From Ciona intestinalis (taxonomy: Eukaryota; Chordata; Ascidiacea; Phlebobranchia; Cionidae), in the NCBI RefSeq assembly GCF_000224145.3, contig NC_020172.2, positions 5,411,350 through 5,475,349 of the forward strand: a DNA stretch of 64,000 nucleotides, in the 5' to 3' direction. How positions within the stretch are numbered: the stretch's first letter is position 1; the number at the start of each line of letters is the position of its first letter. A program made the translations under genes and the position numbers. Below, piece after piece: positions 11,998-23,300 of this stretch. The notes under the pieces were generated by a model. It saw nothing but the letters and a program-made list of their open reading frames with translations, made no database searches and had not been told where the DNA came from.

Positions 11998-13310
11998 TGC
12001 CCCTAGGTGGGTTTGGCCACTAGAGAGTGATATACAACTTAAATAGAATCGCAGGTTCGAGTTATGAGCAGTTGCAACCGTAATTTTTTGAGTTGAATAT
12101 TTCTACTTTGCGGGGTAACTTTAAATAGCCTATAACTAATTACATAACAGAAAAGATTTAATTTTAAATAGCTAAGTTCCATTCTGCTGGGTCTTACATG
12201 AATTAGCTAGCTATAATTGCTGATTCCAACAGGCTTATTTGAATTGCATTATAACGCTCTTTTCAAAACAATATTTTATATTTATAATATGCAGCAATGT
12301 TTAAGCTAACCTGCACTGTAAAGTATCTATCTATGGGTATACACTATGTGTTTTAATTCCTGTGCTCAAATAATATAATGTTGTTTCTACTGTTTAGGCT
12401 GCTTTTTGTCGAATTTATATGATTTCTATTTTAATCACGTGCACGACTGCACTTCAAATTTTTTTTATTTTTTCCGCTACAGTGCACTATGTTGTTGTTT
12501 AATCCACATAGATATCTTATAAACGCAATCTTATGTCACTCGTGCGGATGTCATTTAAAACATAACCAAAAATGCTTCTACACTGCAGACCAAAGGCGTA
12601 GGTTTGTGGCAACAAACGAAAACTATTGTCTTTAGCTCAATCCTGTATTGTTTTGTATATTGATACAACCAATAACCCATATTTTTCTATAACAGCCTAG
12701 CTTACATAGACCAAGATTTGTTACCTTCTGTAATAGATCCAATACCTGGCCCAAAGTGGGCAATTTTAAATTGTTGGGTGGTTTAAAAAATTTACATTAA
12801 TGCTCAAAAAATTTGCGCCTTTTATACATTTATTCTTTTTGGAAGCTTTTTTGATTGTTTGGCGCCTATAGTTACATCTCATCATACCTTTATAACATGC
12901 ATATGTCTCTTGCTCTGCAGTGTATAGCTTGTTTGCACACTTGTTTTTGTTGCAATGTCGTGCAAGAGAGGCCATTCAGCTGCTCAGTGGTCGCTGCTCT
13001 TGCCTCCCATCTAGTGTTAGCTTATTTTCATCAATTTTTAGAAAACTGAAAACCTAAAACTTTTTTTCTTAATAGTAAGATAATTTTTAAACATTAAAAC
13101 GTATGTTTTACACTTTATGAAGTATTTTTTTTTAGTTTTTTCAATGATCATCATTTTTGAGTATTTCTACTGTTGTACAAATGTTTTTCCATAGCTATAG
13201 TATTACTGTGTGTGTTACAGTGTGTAGATAATTGTATATTATAAAACCTGACGTTTAACACTGTATTATCTTTTGGCGAAGTAAATAAAATGCTCTAAAA
13301 GCTATTGAGT
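11998..13310 (+). other. MAPK15: MAPK15 3' UTR, with polyadenylation signal at 13284-13289
   Basis: The region after the stop codon has no other gene that I can support. AATAAA at 13284-13289 is a plausible cleavage signal. That would give a 3' UTR of about 1.3 kb, long for such a compact genome, so an earlier unseen signal is possible. Confidence 0.45.
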
Positions 13311-13317
13311 GTTTTAT

Positions 13318-13835
13318 TTCTCTATACCCTTGTGGGTGGGAACTTGAGTGACTTATCCATGGTTGCTACTCCCATGCCCACAGTCGAGCTGCTGAAGCTA
13401 TTGCAGTGTGTGGATAAACAGGTATGACTTTTGGTTGATTTGGTCATTTATACCCTTGTGAGTGGGAGCTTGAATGACTTATCCATGGTTGCCACTCCCA
13501 TGCCCACCGTCGAGTTGCTGAAGCTATTGCAGTGTGTGGATAAGTAGACATGGCTTTTGGTTGGTTTGGTCATTTATATCCTCGTGGGTGGGAACTTGAG
13601 TGACTTATCCATGGTTGCCACTCCCATGCCCACAGTCGAGTTGCTGAAGCTATTGCAGTGTGTGGATAAGCAGACATGACTTTTGGTTGGTTTGGTAATT
13701 TATATCCTCGTAGGTGGGAACTTGAGTGACTTATCCATGGTTGCTACTCCCATGCTCACAGTCGAGTTGCTGAAGCTATTGCAGTGTGTGGATAAGCAGA
13801 CATGACTTTTGGTTGGTTTGGTTATTTCTATCCAT
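13318..13835. repeat. Tandem repeat, about 121-126-bp unit, four copies
   Basis: Units share cttatccatggttgccactc, gagttgctgaagctattgca and gacttttggttggtttggtc. It lies between MAPK15 and PIGY. Single diverged copies occur at 340-600 and 5340-5410. Confidence 0.85.
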
Positions 13836-14028
13836 TACTTCTCTATTGAACGTGTTAGATATTCTGCCCCCGTTTCTTAATAAATAAAATAAATGTAGTA
13901 TTAAGATTTCTATAGCGCTCTTTATACAGGGTCTTTCCCTGTACCAGTTTGTAAATAAATCCGATTTCTTTACAAAAACAAAGTTTAAATTTGCTGAAAA
14001 ATTTCGGTTTTGTGTGTAATAAAACGCT

Positions 14029-14265
14029 ATGCTTTCAACGGTATCTTGCCAAAGTGTTGCTATTGCGTGTCTTCCTATATTAGTCTGTATTACCGCAATT
14101 TTCTCTGGAGTTTTGAAGCTGGAAAAATGCGAGAAATTCCCACAGTGCTGCTACGAATCGACTACTTTCTGTTATTACGTTTTACTTTTACCAATGCTGG
14201 CGCCTGTGTTTCTAGTATTTGTGTTTGTGAACTGGATGGGGTGGATGTATTTCAAACATAACTAA
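14029..14265 (+). CDS. PIGY: PIGY, small subunit of GPI-N-acetylglucosaminyltransferase
   Basis: A 78-codon single-exon gene. The product has two hydrophobic membrane segments (about residues 8-28 and 50-70) around a short polar loop. The loop and second helix carry the family signature: FPQCC...FCYY, then LLLPMLAPVF, and a C-terminus NWMGWMYFKHN. This matches PIG-Y (about 71 aa in mammals, ending in a WMG...FRHN-like motif). PIG-Y binds PIG-A in the ER membrane complex that adds GlcNAc to phosphatidylinositol, the first step of GPI-anchor synthesis. It sits between MAPK15 and LRRK2 on the same strand. In human, PIGY shares a bicistronic mRNA with PYURF; no PYURF-like frame is visible just upstream. 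An overlapping 83-codon frame at 14010 is a shadow. AATAAA occurs at 14489-14494. Confidence 0.85.
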   Translation: MLSTVSCQSVAIACLPILVCITAIFSGVLKLEKCEKFPQCCYESTTFCYYVLLLPMLAPVFLVFVFVNWMGWMYFKHN

Positions 14266-14696
14266 CGACTAGAATGGAAATTACTTGCAAGCAGAAATTG
14301 ACCAAGCACCACTTGCAAGCAGAAATTGGCCAAGCACCATTTCTAAAGAAATGGAATGAAAAAGGAAGACATATAGGCGCCAAACTTTGGGTAGCAGGTG
14401 TACAGGCTCACCCCGAAACTTTTGCACTGCATTAATTAGCAAATAGTGGAATCAAAATTTAATATTTATTTCAAAAGAATGCGCATGAAATAAAAGGAAC
14501 AATTCAAATGGATTTTTTTACCTTTTTTCTTTGTAAATATTGTATGTTTGCACTCATTCATATTGATTTGTTTTAATTGTGTCTTATTTAATAGAAAAAT
14601 TTAAAGTACTAAGTAGAAAATTCATTAGGGTGCTGTTGTAGCTATGTAAAGCTGCCCTTGCCACTAGAAGATAAAAAAATTACATTCGTTGCAACT

Positions 14697-14796
14697 TAAA
14701 AGCGGGCACGAGGTTTTCAGGTGTATGAAACATAACACCTGTGTTTTAAGGACTGTTGTTGCCCTACAATGCGAGGATAAATAAGTTACATTCAAC
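14697..14796 (+). mobile_element. SINE 3' fragment directly before the LRRK2 start codon
   Basis: The sequence matches the 3' part of the tRNA-derived SINE seen in full at 16648: gcgggcacgagg, gtgtatgaaacataacacc, gcgaggataaataagttaca. It ends about 7 bp before the LRRK2 ATG. Relative to other copies it carries an extra ttttcag between gcacgagg and gtgtatg, which makes an AG acceptor-like site at 14719-14720. Confidence 0.7.
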
Positions 14797-14802
14797 TCAA
14801 AC

Positions 14803-17800
14803 ATGGATGAAGTATTAAGAATATTACACAACCCTAATGAAGTTCAGGAGATTGTCACAGCATGTAATGCAGCTATCAGGTTATTATTGTGTTTAGAAAC
14901 TAATATAGGTGCCTGTTTAATGTATGTATAGTGGGGTCAAGATGGTAGCACCCTGGGTGTTGGGGTAATAGTCCTACACACCAGGTCTCAGGTGTGCCTC
15001 ACTGAAGACCTCACTCTTATAGAATAAAATCTCTATTATTGAGTGTCTATAAACTGCCACAGTGGGGTCTAGATGGTAGCACCCTGGGTGTTGGGATAAT
15101 ATACCTACATCCCAGGTCTCAGGTGTGCCTCACTTAAGACCTCACCCTTATAGAATAGAATCTATATTATTAAGTGTCCATAAACTGCCACAGTGGGGTT
15201 TAGATGGTAGCACCCTGGGTGTTGGGGTAATAGACTTACATCCCAGGTCTCAGGTGTGCCTCACTGAAGACCTCACCCTTATAGAATAAAATCTCTATTA
15301 TTGAGTGTCTATAAACTGCCACAGTGGGGTCTAGATGGTAGCACCCTGGGTGTTGGGATAATAGACCTACATCCCAGGTCTCAGGTGTGCCTCACTTAAG
15401 ACCTCACCCTTATAGAATAGAATCTATATTATTAAGTGTCCATAAACTGCCACAGTGGGGTTTAGATGGTAGCACCCTGGGTGTTGGGGTAATAGACCTA
15501 CATCCCAGGTCTCAGGTGTGCCTCACTTAAGACCTCACCCTTATAGAATAGAATCTTTATTATTGAGTGTCTATAAACTGCCTCAGTGGGGTCTGGATGG
15601 TAGCACCCTGGGTGTTGGGGTAATAGACCTACATCTCAAGTAGAATCTCTATTATTGAGTGTCTGTTAAATATTAATCCCTAACTTACCTACAGCATTAT
15701 TCAAGACACGGCAAAAAGGTTGAAAAATCCTTCAAGGAAAAACTCAAAGAGGTAATAATAGCTTAATATAAACAATTTCACAGATCTTTTTACACACAAG
15801 ACACAGCCCACACTTCTAGCATGTCTAACTAAAGGCTTTATTGTATTTGTAAATTGAGCCACAAAAAATAACATGTATATATAAAGATATATTTATATTA
15901 TTACTTTTAGGTGTGTGTTGGGACCTGAGATTTTATACTAGCCTATAAAATGAAACATAGTTTTCTCCGCTATCATATTTTGTTGTGTACAAACCTATAT
16001 AAACATGTTGGCAATGGTATAGATTTGACGAGCACCAAACAGCCAATTGCTTCATGGTCGTCTTTCTTTCAAACTTCTCCAACCAACCGATCATCATCTC
16101 AATCACCGACGCATTCGTTCAACTGGTCAACGCATTTCCTAAGCTTAAGTCTAAGATTGGAGAAAAAGGTTTGTGGGTCGTTTATAGGTGCCTATCGTTT
16201 GAAAAATCATGGGTGTTCTTTAGGCTATGTATCCATGTTATTACTTTTATTTCGTTCGTTATTCCTAATTTTCCTGCTGCTATCCGTATTATGCACATAG
16301 TGTATCATATCTGATCTTGGTAACGTTTCAATTGCTCCTAATGTGTTTAACTAAACTTGGTCGACACTTTATGTTTTTACAAAGTTTCAACAAAGTCCTT
16401 ATATTTAGTCAATCTTTTATTAATATTTCAGGTTTATTCTTTAACTTGATGGAACTAAGCCAACAAAACCAAAGTCAACCTGACAACTCCTTCCTCCTGT
16501 GTGCTCTACAACTGGCTGTAGCTTTAACTGAGGGTTGTACCAGCAATCTTAAGTATTGCATGGAAGCCGGCATCATTAGTTTGGTGCCTTTAACTTTTCA
16601 GGTGAGTTGTGTGTGGATATGCAGACTTTGTCACATCATGTAGTCCAGCGCCGTAGCACAGTTGGTTAGCACCTCTCTCTAACCCAGAGGTAATGGGTTC
16701 AAGGCTCCTCGCTGTTATCATTGTTGGCGTATGTGTCCTTGGGCAAGACACTTAACAATGATTGGCTTTGATTGCTCTAACCCAGTGGTCACTAATGGGT
16801 TGTCTAAACTAAACTATCAGCCATAAAGAAAGCTACATATGTGGTAACTTGTAAGCAGGCACGAGGTGTATGAAACAGAACACCCGTGTTATAACGACTA
16901 TTGTTTTCCGGTCACGCGAGGATAAAGTAAGTTACATTGATTCATCTATATTTATTAATACCTATTGTTAACGTTCACTTTTATATACAGACATCCAGCA
17001 GCAGCAAGAACGAAGTAAATCTTTGCATTCAACTTTTGGCAATTCTTCTTACTGAACCCAATGGTAAGAAGCTTAATGAGGTTTCTATGTTTTCCTCTTG
17101 CAAATTTCTAAACTTATTATTCTGATCTTACTGCTTACTGCTTTATATTCTATATAAGTTCCTTTAGCAAGGCATGCCAGGAGACCTGAGATTAAGGCAT
17201 GAGTTGTAATGATTATAAATTGGTGATGAATGAATAGGCTATAGCGTAGTGTGGTTGTTGTAAATAGTTATATGTATAACGTATTCGAAACTAAATTCTA
17301 CAAACCTAGAAAAAAACATCATTTTTTTAATGCTAATTGTCACCTAAAAGATAATTGTAAAAATTGTAAAATTGTAAATAAAATAAAATATTTGAATGAT
17401 ATTTTTGTTCCAGACTCCATTCAAGAAGACGATATTGACAAATACAGGAACATCTGGTTGAACCAAATATGCCACGACAAAGTAGATGGGAACCCAATAT
17501 CTGGTTGTATATTGGATGCTATGAACAGGTTCCTATTAGATGGGGTGGAACTACAGCTTAATGGAATCAGAGTGTTGATGGAGTTTGTTAATTTGGGTGA
17601 GTGTGGGGTGTTATACATGGGTGAGGTTGTATACCAAGGCCTGCCATGGGACCTGGGGTTTAGTTCAGAGTTGGCCTATTACCCCAACATTGTATATGCA
17701 CATTCTGTTCCATTTGGGTGATGTCCTACAGTGAGGCATGTCATGGAACCTAAGATTTAGGCCAGAGTTGGCCTATTAATTCAATACCACATAACTTCAT

Positions 17801-20358
17801 TCTGTTTTATATTGGTAAGGTCCTTATTCTTGTCCAAGAGCACATTCCCTCAATAGCAGCATTGTACCCAGCACTGTCTTCTTTAAGTCCCGAATATAAC
17901 TTCCTCTCGTTTTCCAAACATTTTTAATGTCCCACTAACATTAGATGGCAGCATGGAGCAGTTACGAGACCACGGCACATTAGACACGACGTTGCACGCA
18001 TGTTGTCAATACGAGGATGATGTTTCTATGTTAGAACATGGTTTCCAACTTATGAGGATTCTTATGCTGTGTGTTACGTAAGTTATGATATTTCTATGTT
18101 TGTTAAATGGTTTGTCTATGTTTGTAATGATGATGTTTCTCAATGTTGTGTGTTACGTAAGTTGAATGTTGTTTCTATCAAAGTAAATTGAACACCAATT
18201 TGTGTCCAAAAATAACACAGTAGGTATAGGGAAAATTCATGTTTTTCGGTAAATTAAAGGGAAACTTGGATGATCATGTATGTATGTATGTAACTTACTT
18301 TATCCTCGCGTGGCCGGAAAACGACAGTCGTTATAACACGGGTGTTCATACTCCTCGTGCCAGCTTACGAGTTACCATGTATGTAAAAGTTACCATGTAA
18401 TCATACAAAACAAAACATAACCCAACAAGTTAGCTTAAGCACATTGCGAAAGTTTTTGCTCGCTACTCGTGGTTTCTATTAGTTTGTTTTATCGTGTCTC
18501 TATGTTAGTTAAAAATAGATTAATTACTTGCTATTTTAAACCTTGACCGTTTAAATCCATTAAGTGTGTAAAATATAGCTTAATGCTGATTTAGTTGATA
18601 ATGTATCAGTTAATATGAACTTATGATTCACTCGTACATTGAAAACATATGTTACTAACAATTATATTGTATAATATTACATGCCATTGTTAAGAACAAT
18701 TGGCATTGTTACGTCACTAGTGTATATTATCCTTTGTATTATGAGCTAACAATGGTAGTTACAAAACCAAAAGTAAATAGTCTGTGGTCCAATTTAACAC
18801 TGAGTGTTTACCTAAAAGTTTGTATGTTTGCTTGATGTACTGACTTATTTTCCCTGCTTGCATGCTACATGTTACTACTGGTACTAGGCTAATAGCACCC
18901 ACAGACTATTTTAGAGTAAAAATAAAAATTGCTGGATTAATTGTTACTACTAAGCCCACCTCCATAAATTTTCATTTTTAACCTAATTCATGTAGTTTGT
19001 AGTAAAATTGAATTAGAAAATGTTCGTGCACAAACTATGACTGCTACCTAAGCTAATAGCCCACAAACTCTCTTTTATACCAGTGTTTGGTATTTTCCAG
19101 TAAAACTGAAATTTAATACTAGCACTTACTGTTACCACAAAGCTAAGGGTTCCATAAACTTTTTATTTTTTAACTTAATTTGTGATTTTTAATAAAAAAA
19201 TTGTTACAACCAAAACTAATGTTTAAAACGACTACTAAGCCCAAACAAACTTTTCAAACTATTTTTTATTTTCCAGTGAAACTGAAATAGAGCCTCGATT
19301 GGAGACGATGTTCCATCTTATATCGTCAACATTGGAGAAACATCTAAATTCGTCCTCTGTGATGGAACAATTAGTGCTTGTGTTGATGGTATGTAACTAC
19401 AATGGATTGCATTTAATTATTTAGTTTAATTAAACAGTATAAGAAGAATTTATTTCGATTTACCATCGCGTGATGGGGCAACGACAGTCGTTATAACACA
19501 AGTGTTTTATTTCATACACCTCATGCCCGCTTACAAGTTACCCCGAATGTAACTTTGTGGATGATTAATTTTTGGATTTCTTTTGACTTTTTAAAGTATA
19601 GCTGGCAATTTATGCATCCCTTTAGTGAGGACTAGGTTGGAACAATTGTTGTTAAGTGTCTTGCCCAAGGACATATATGCCCACAACCCACAACGATAGC
19701 ATCTCTGGCCTAAATCACAAGTCGCATGTCATGCTTCACTGTAGGACCTCACTTATATAGAATAGAGTATAATATTAATTAAGCTATTAAATTAAAGAGG
19801 TAGAATGGAAGGTTTATTATATAGATTTAATAAATACTATAACAGAAGATATACACTATAAGGCCCTATAGTCACCACATACACAATGAATCACCCACTT
19901 CTTATTTCTACCCCATATACTCACAGCACTGCCTGCTCTAATGTAACAAGATAGCATTCAACACCCAACCAAGATACTGTGTACATAGCAAAAATTGTCA
20001 GCCGTACTTTATAAAAAATGTTCCCTAAAAAAAAATAATCACCTACAAAGGTAGCTGGTAACTTGTAAGCAGGCACGAGGTGTATGAAACTAAAGCGAAA
20101 AGATGGGAAGTAACAATAAAACAACAGTCGTTATAATACGAATGTTCTAAAACAGCTATAATACGAATGTTCTAAAACATTCTCAATACACCTACAGCAC
20201 TGCCTCAACATATCTCTCCCACCCCCTACTACACAACTACCCTCGCGATTATTCCATTCTATTATTTGTTATTTCTATGCGAGCAGTGAACCACAGACAC
20301 TGGAAAGTTTATGCCGTTGTTTGGTTTCTATTCTCACTAATGTTGATGGCCCCACCAG
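14803..20358 (+). CDS. LRRK2: LRRK2 part 1: armadillo-type N-terminus (exons 1-9)
   Basis: Exons: 14803-14879, 15695-15751, 16023-16168, 16432-16601, 16991-17063, 17414-17596, 17945-18077, 19277-19388, 20198-20358 (aa 1-370). The translation is all-helical and leucine-rich, with repeats such as NSFLLCALQLAVALTEGCTS, CIQLLAILLTEPNGK-like segments and GIRVLMEFVN, as expected of ARM/HEAT repeats. Exon 3 requires the acceptor ggtatag at 16021-16022 to keep phase. Exon 9 requires the acceptor cctacag at 20196-20197. This part is shorter than the human ARM region (about 650 aa), so a small exon may have been missed or the repeats are fewer. Confidence 0.75.
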
Positions 20359-23300
20359 GTGATATTATTATTAACATATTATTTCTATGTTAGAAAGCTT
20401 GATAAGATTATAACTACAAAAAGTTTCAGTAAACAAAGCTAAAAAGTTGTAAATTTTCGGTAGTCTGATATGGATACTAGTAGTAAAAATTATTTCTATT
20501 TTGCAAAAGTGATGATGTCATGTATAGTAAGTTGGGGGGGAAGATGGGACACCTTTTCATTCTATTTTCTCGTCCCATTAAGTAGTTAACAAAGAATATT
20601 CAAAAAATGTTAAAACCATAACCTCACAACTCCCATAGACCGTTGTCAATTGTTTAAAACACGATCAGGATATTTGGATATTACGTGCTGAGATTGTTTC
20701 GTCTTCCCCCACCCTACTATATACAACTTATGCAATTTCAACAGGAACCAAATGTTAATAGAAGCCACAAGAAACAGTGATATTAATTTCATGATGTGTT
20801 TGATTTACTATGGAGCTAATATCAACTGTACTGTGGATGGGGAAACCCCTTTGTTGATATCATGCAAGAATAGAAATACAACGCAGGTAAAATGCTGTTG
20901 GTTTGGTTTGGTATTGCTGGCACGAATATTGAAATGTCTGCCTTCTAACATGCAGTTTTTGTGTTGAAGTTGAATGACATAAAAAAAAAAAAAATCCCCA
21001 AAAAATAATCACCCACAAAGTAACATACATGGTAACTCGTAAGCTGGCACGAGGTGCTAAACCCGTGTGATAACGACTGTTGTTTTCCGGCCACGCGAGG
21101 ATAAAGTAAGTTACATTCATTCATTCATTCGTTATATAACATGACATAATTTTTAATTATCTCTTTGAAACGAGAGCGAAGAGCGTGTTATTTAAAGAAC
21201 AAAGAGAAGGGAATCGACAGTAAAACGACAGTAGTTCTATTTGTATTCTATTCTGTATGGGTGAGGTCTGTGAGGACCTGGGATTTAGGCCAGACTTGGC
21301 CCATTACCCCAACACCCTTGTACGTCCGGAAGTGACGTGCTTGCGGTAGTGAAGTTCTTGTTATCATGTTCCGACTCTTCCGACCAAGTCCCGTTTTCTG
21401 TCCCGATTCTTGACCCGTATATATAGGACTCCATCTGCAGACTATTTCTGCGAAAACGACAGTAGTTAAAACACGCTATGGATAAAAAGTATCAATGTGG
21501 AAAAGAGTGTCAATTAAAAAGCGTGGCCACAAACCCATAAAAACCTCCTGACTGTGCCACTACCTGTGTTGATAAAAAGGTTTTTCAATTATTTCATCCC
21601 CATTTCCAGGTAGTCCGTTTAATCACCATGGTAACCCATCTACATGAGATGGGATTATGGAGAATGAGAATCGAAAATATGACGGAAAGTTTGAAAACTG
21701 CAGCTCATAATGAAGACCAGGTTATAATAGAGGCTTTGCTATGGTAAGAACAATGTTATAACTGTATGTATCTTGTTTATATGCTATTGCTGCTATGTAG
21801 GTTATAGGTTTGAAAGAAATCTTCTGGCATTTTTTTACAAATCACAAAAAAAATGACTTCTCACGTTGAGCGCTGTCCACTTTTTTAAATGTATGACTTG
21901 AATGAATGTTTCATACACCTTGTGCTGGCTTACAAGTTGCTACGTATGTAACTTATACACTTTTTTGCAACTTTATGTTTAATTAATTTTTACCACACTT
22001 TTGTGGCATAAAAAATTATCAATAAAAATTAATCAAAACTTTTAAATCCCAGGTACCTAGTGTACAGGGATAGGAATAAGACAGCAGAATGGAGCAGGCT
22101 GGGGTTGGAGACGTTGCCTTTATCTTGGTTGGATAATTGTTTACTACAGGTAGGTTGCATAATTGGAGTTAGCGACAGTATGATGCCTGCTGGGTAGTTA
22201 TGTAATCCTTGGTTAACTGGATACCAGTTAGGCGAGCTAAACTTATGGACGGTTTATTATAATGCAACATAGCGGTAGTACATAGAATGGAATAAAATAC
22301 GTGGTTAATGAAATGTTAATCGTGTTAGATGAGACAAGAGTGAGTGTTATATAAAGACCAGCTTGGTACTTGTAACACTCACTCTTGTCCCATCCAACAC
22401 TGAGGATGGTTAAAGTTAATTAACTGACACATTGATATTCATTCTTTTTAATCTTTTTAGACCAACAATGAAATCACAAACACAAATGCTTTGATCCAAA
22501 TAAAGAATTCGTTCTGCTTCAAAATTGCAGAAGAAATTTACAAAAGAAAACCAAAAGCAGGTTTGTGAACGTTTAAGTGGCAATCAGGGATAATTTACAT
22601 GTTTTAGTAACTAAATCCTTGTAACAATAATTCAATTAAATCTACACAACTTGTGTTGCAGAACCAAATGAATGCAACCATGAGAACATAGAACAAATAC
22701 CAAGGTAAGATTCAAATAATTAATTATATTTTAATTGAAAATGCAACTTGTAATTGCTTTTAACAATACACACACAATTGCAATTTCTGTGGTGCTACAA
22801 CCCATTAGTGACAGTTGAACCAATATTACCTAAGTGACCAAATAAGCAAATATGCATGCTCCAATTAGTTTTCAGCATCGAACCAGGTATCCTTCGGTTC
22901 TGATACAAAGGCTTAACCACTGAGTCACTGCGCCAAACAAACTTACTGCTAATAGTCTTGCCAAAATAAAAGCTTCTTAACTTTTTGGATAACCATTAGC
23001 TTGTACCCACTTTATTCCAATGTTATTTTATTACACAGTTACCCGATCTCCCAGTTATTAACCTTGTTACGCTCCCAAACTTTGAGAGATGAATCTACAG
23101 AACTTGGTTGGTAAGTTACATAGAAACATTATATAAGAAAATTAGTTATTTAAAATACCTTGCTTGTGAATAAATCAATTTAAATTATTTATCCTCGATT
23201 GGCCGGGAAACGATAGTCATCATAACAACGGTGTTCTTTTTAAAAACCACAGTGCTATGATACAGGACTTAAACAAAAATTGTGTAATGTTAACCGTAAG

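Noticed and set aside
14010..14261. 83-codon frame overlapping PIGY
   Set aside because: It is in another frame, has no family motif, and the PIGY frame fully explains the region.
16648..16720. Possible tRNA gene
   Set aside because: Box A- and B-like motifs are present, but the sequence does not close into a convincing cloverleaf and similar copies recur elsewhere. It is the head of a tRNA-derived SINE.
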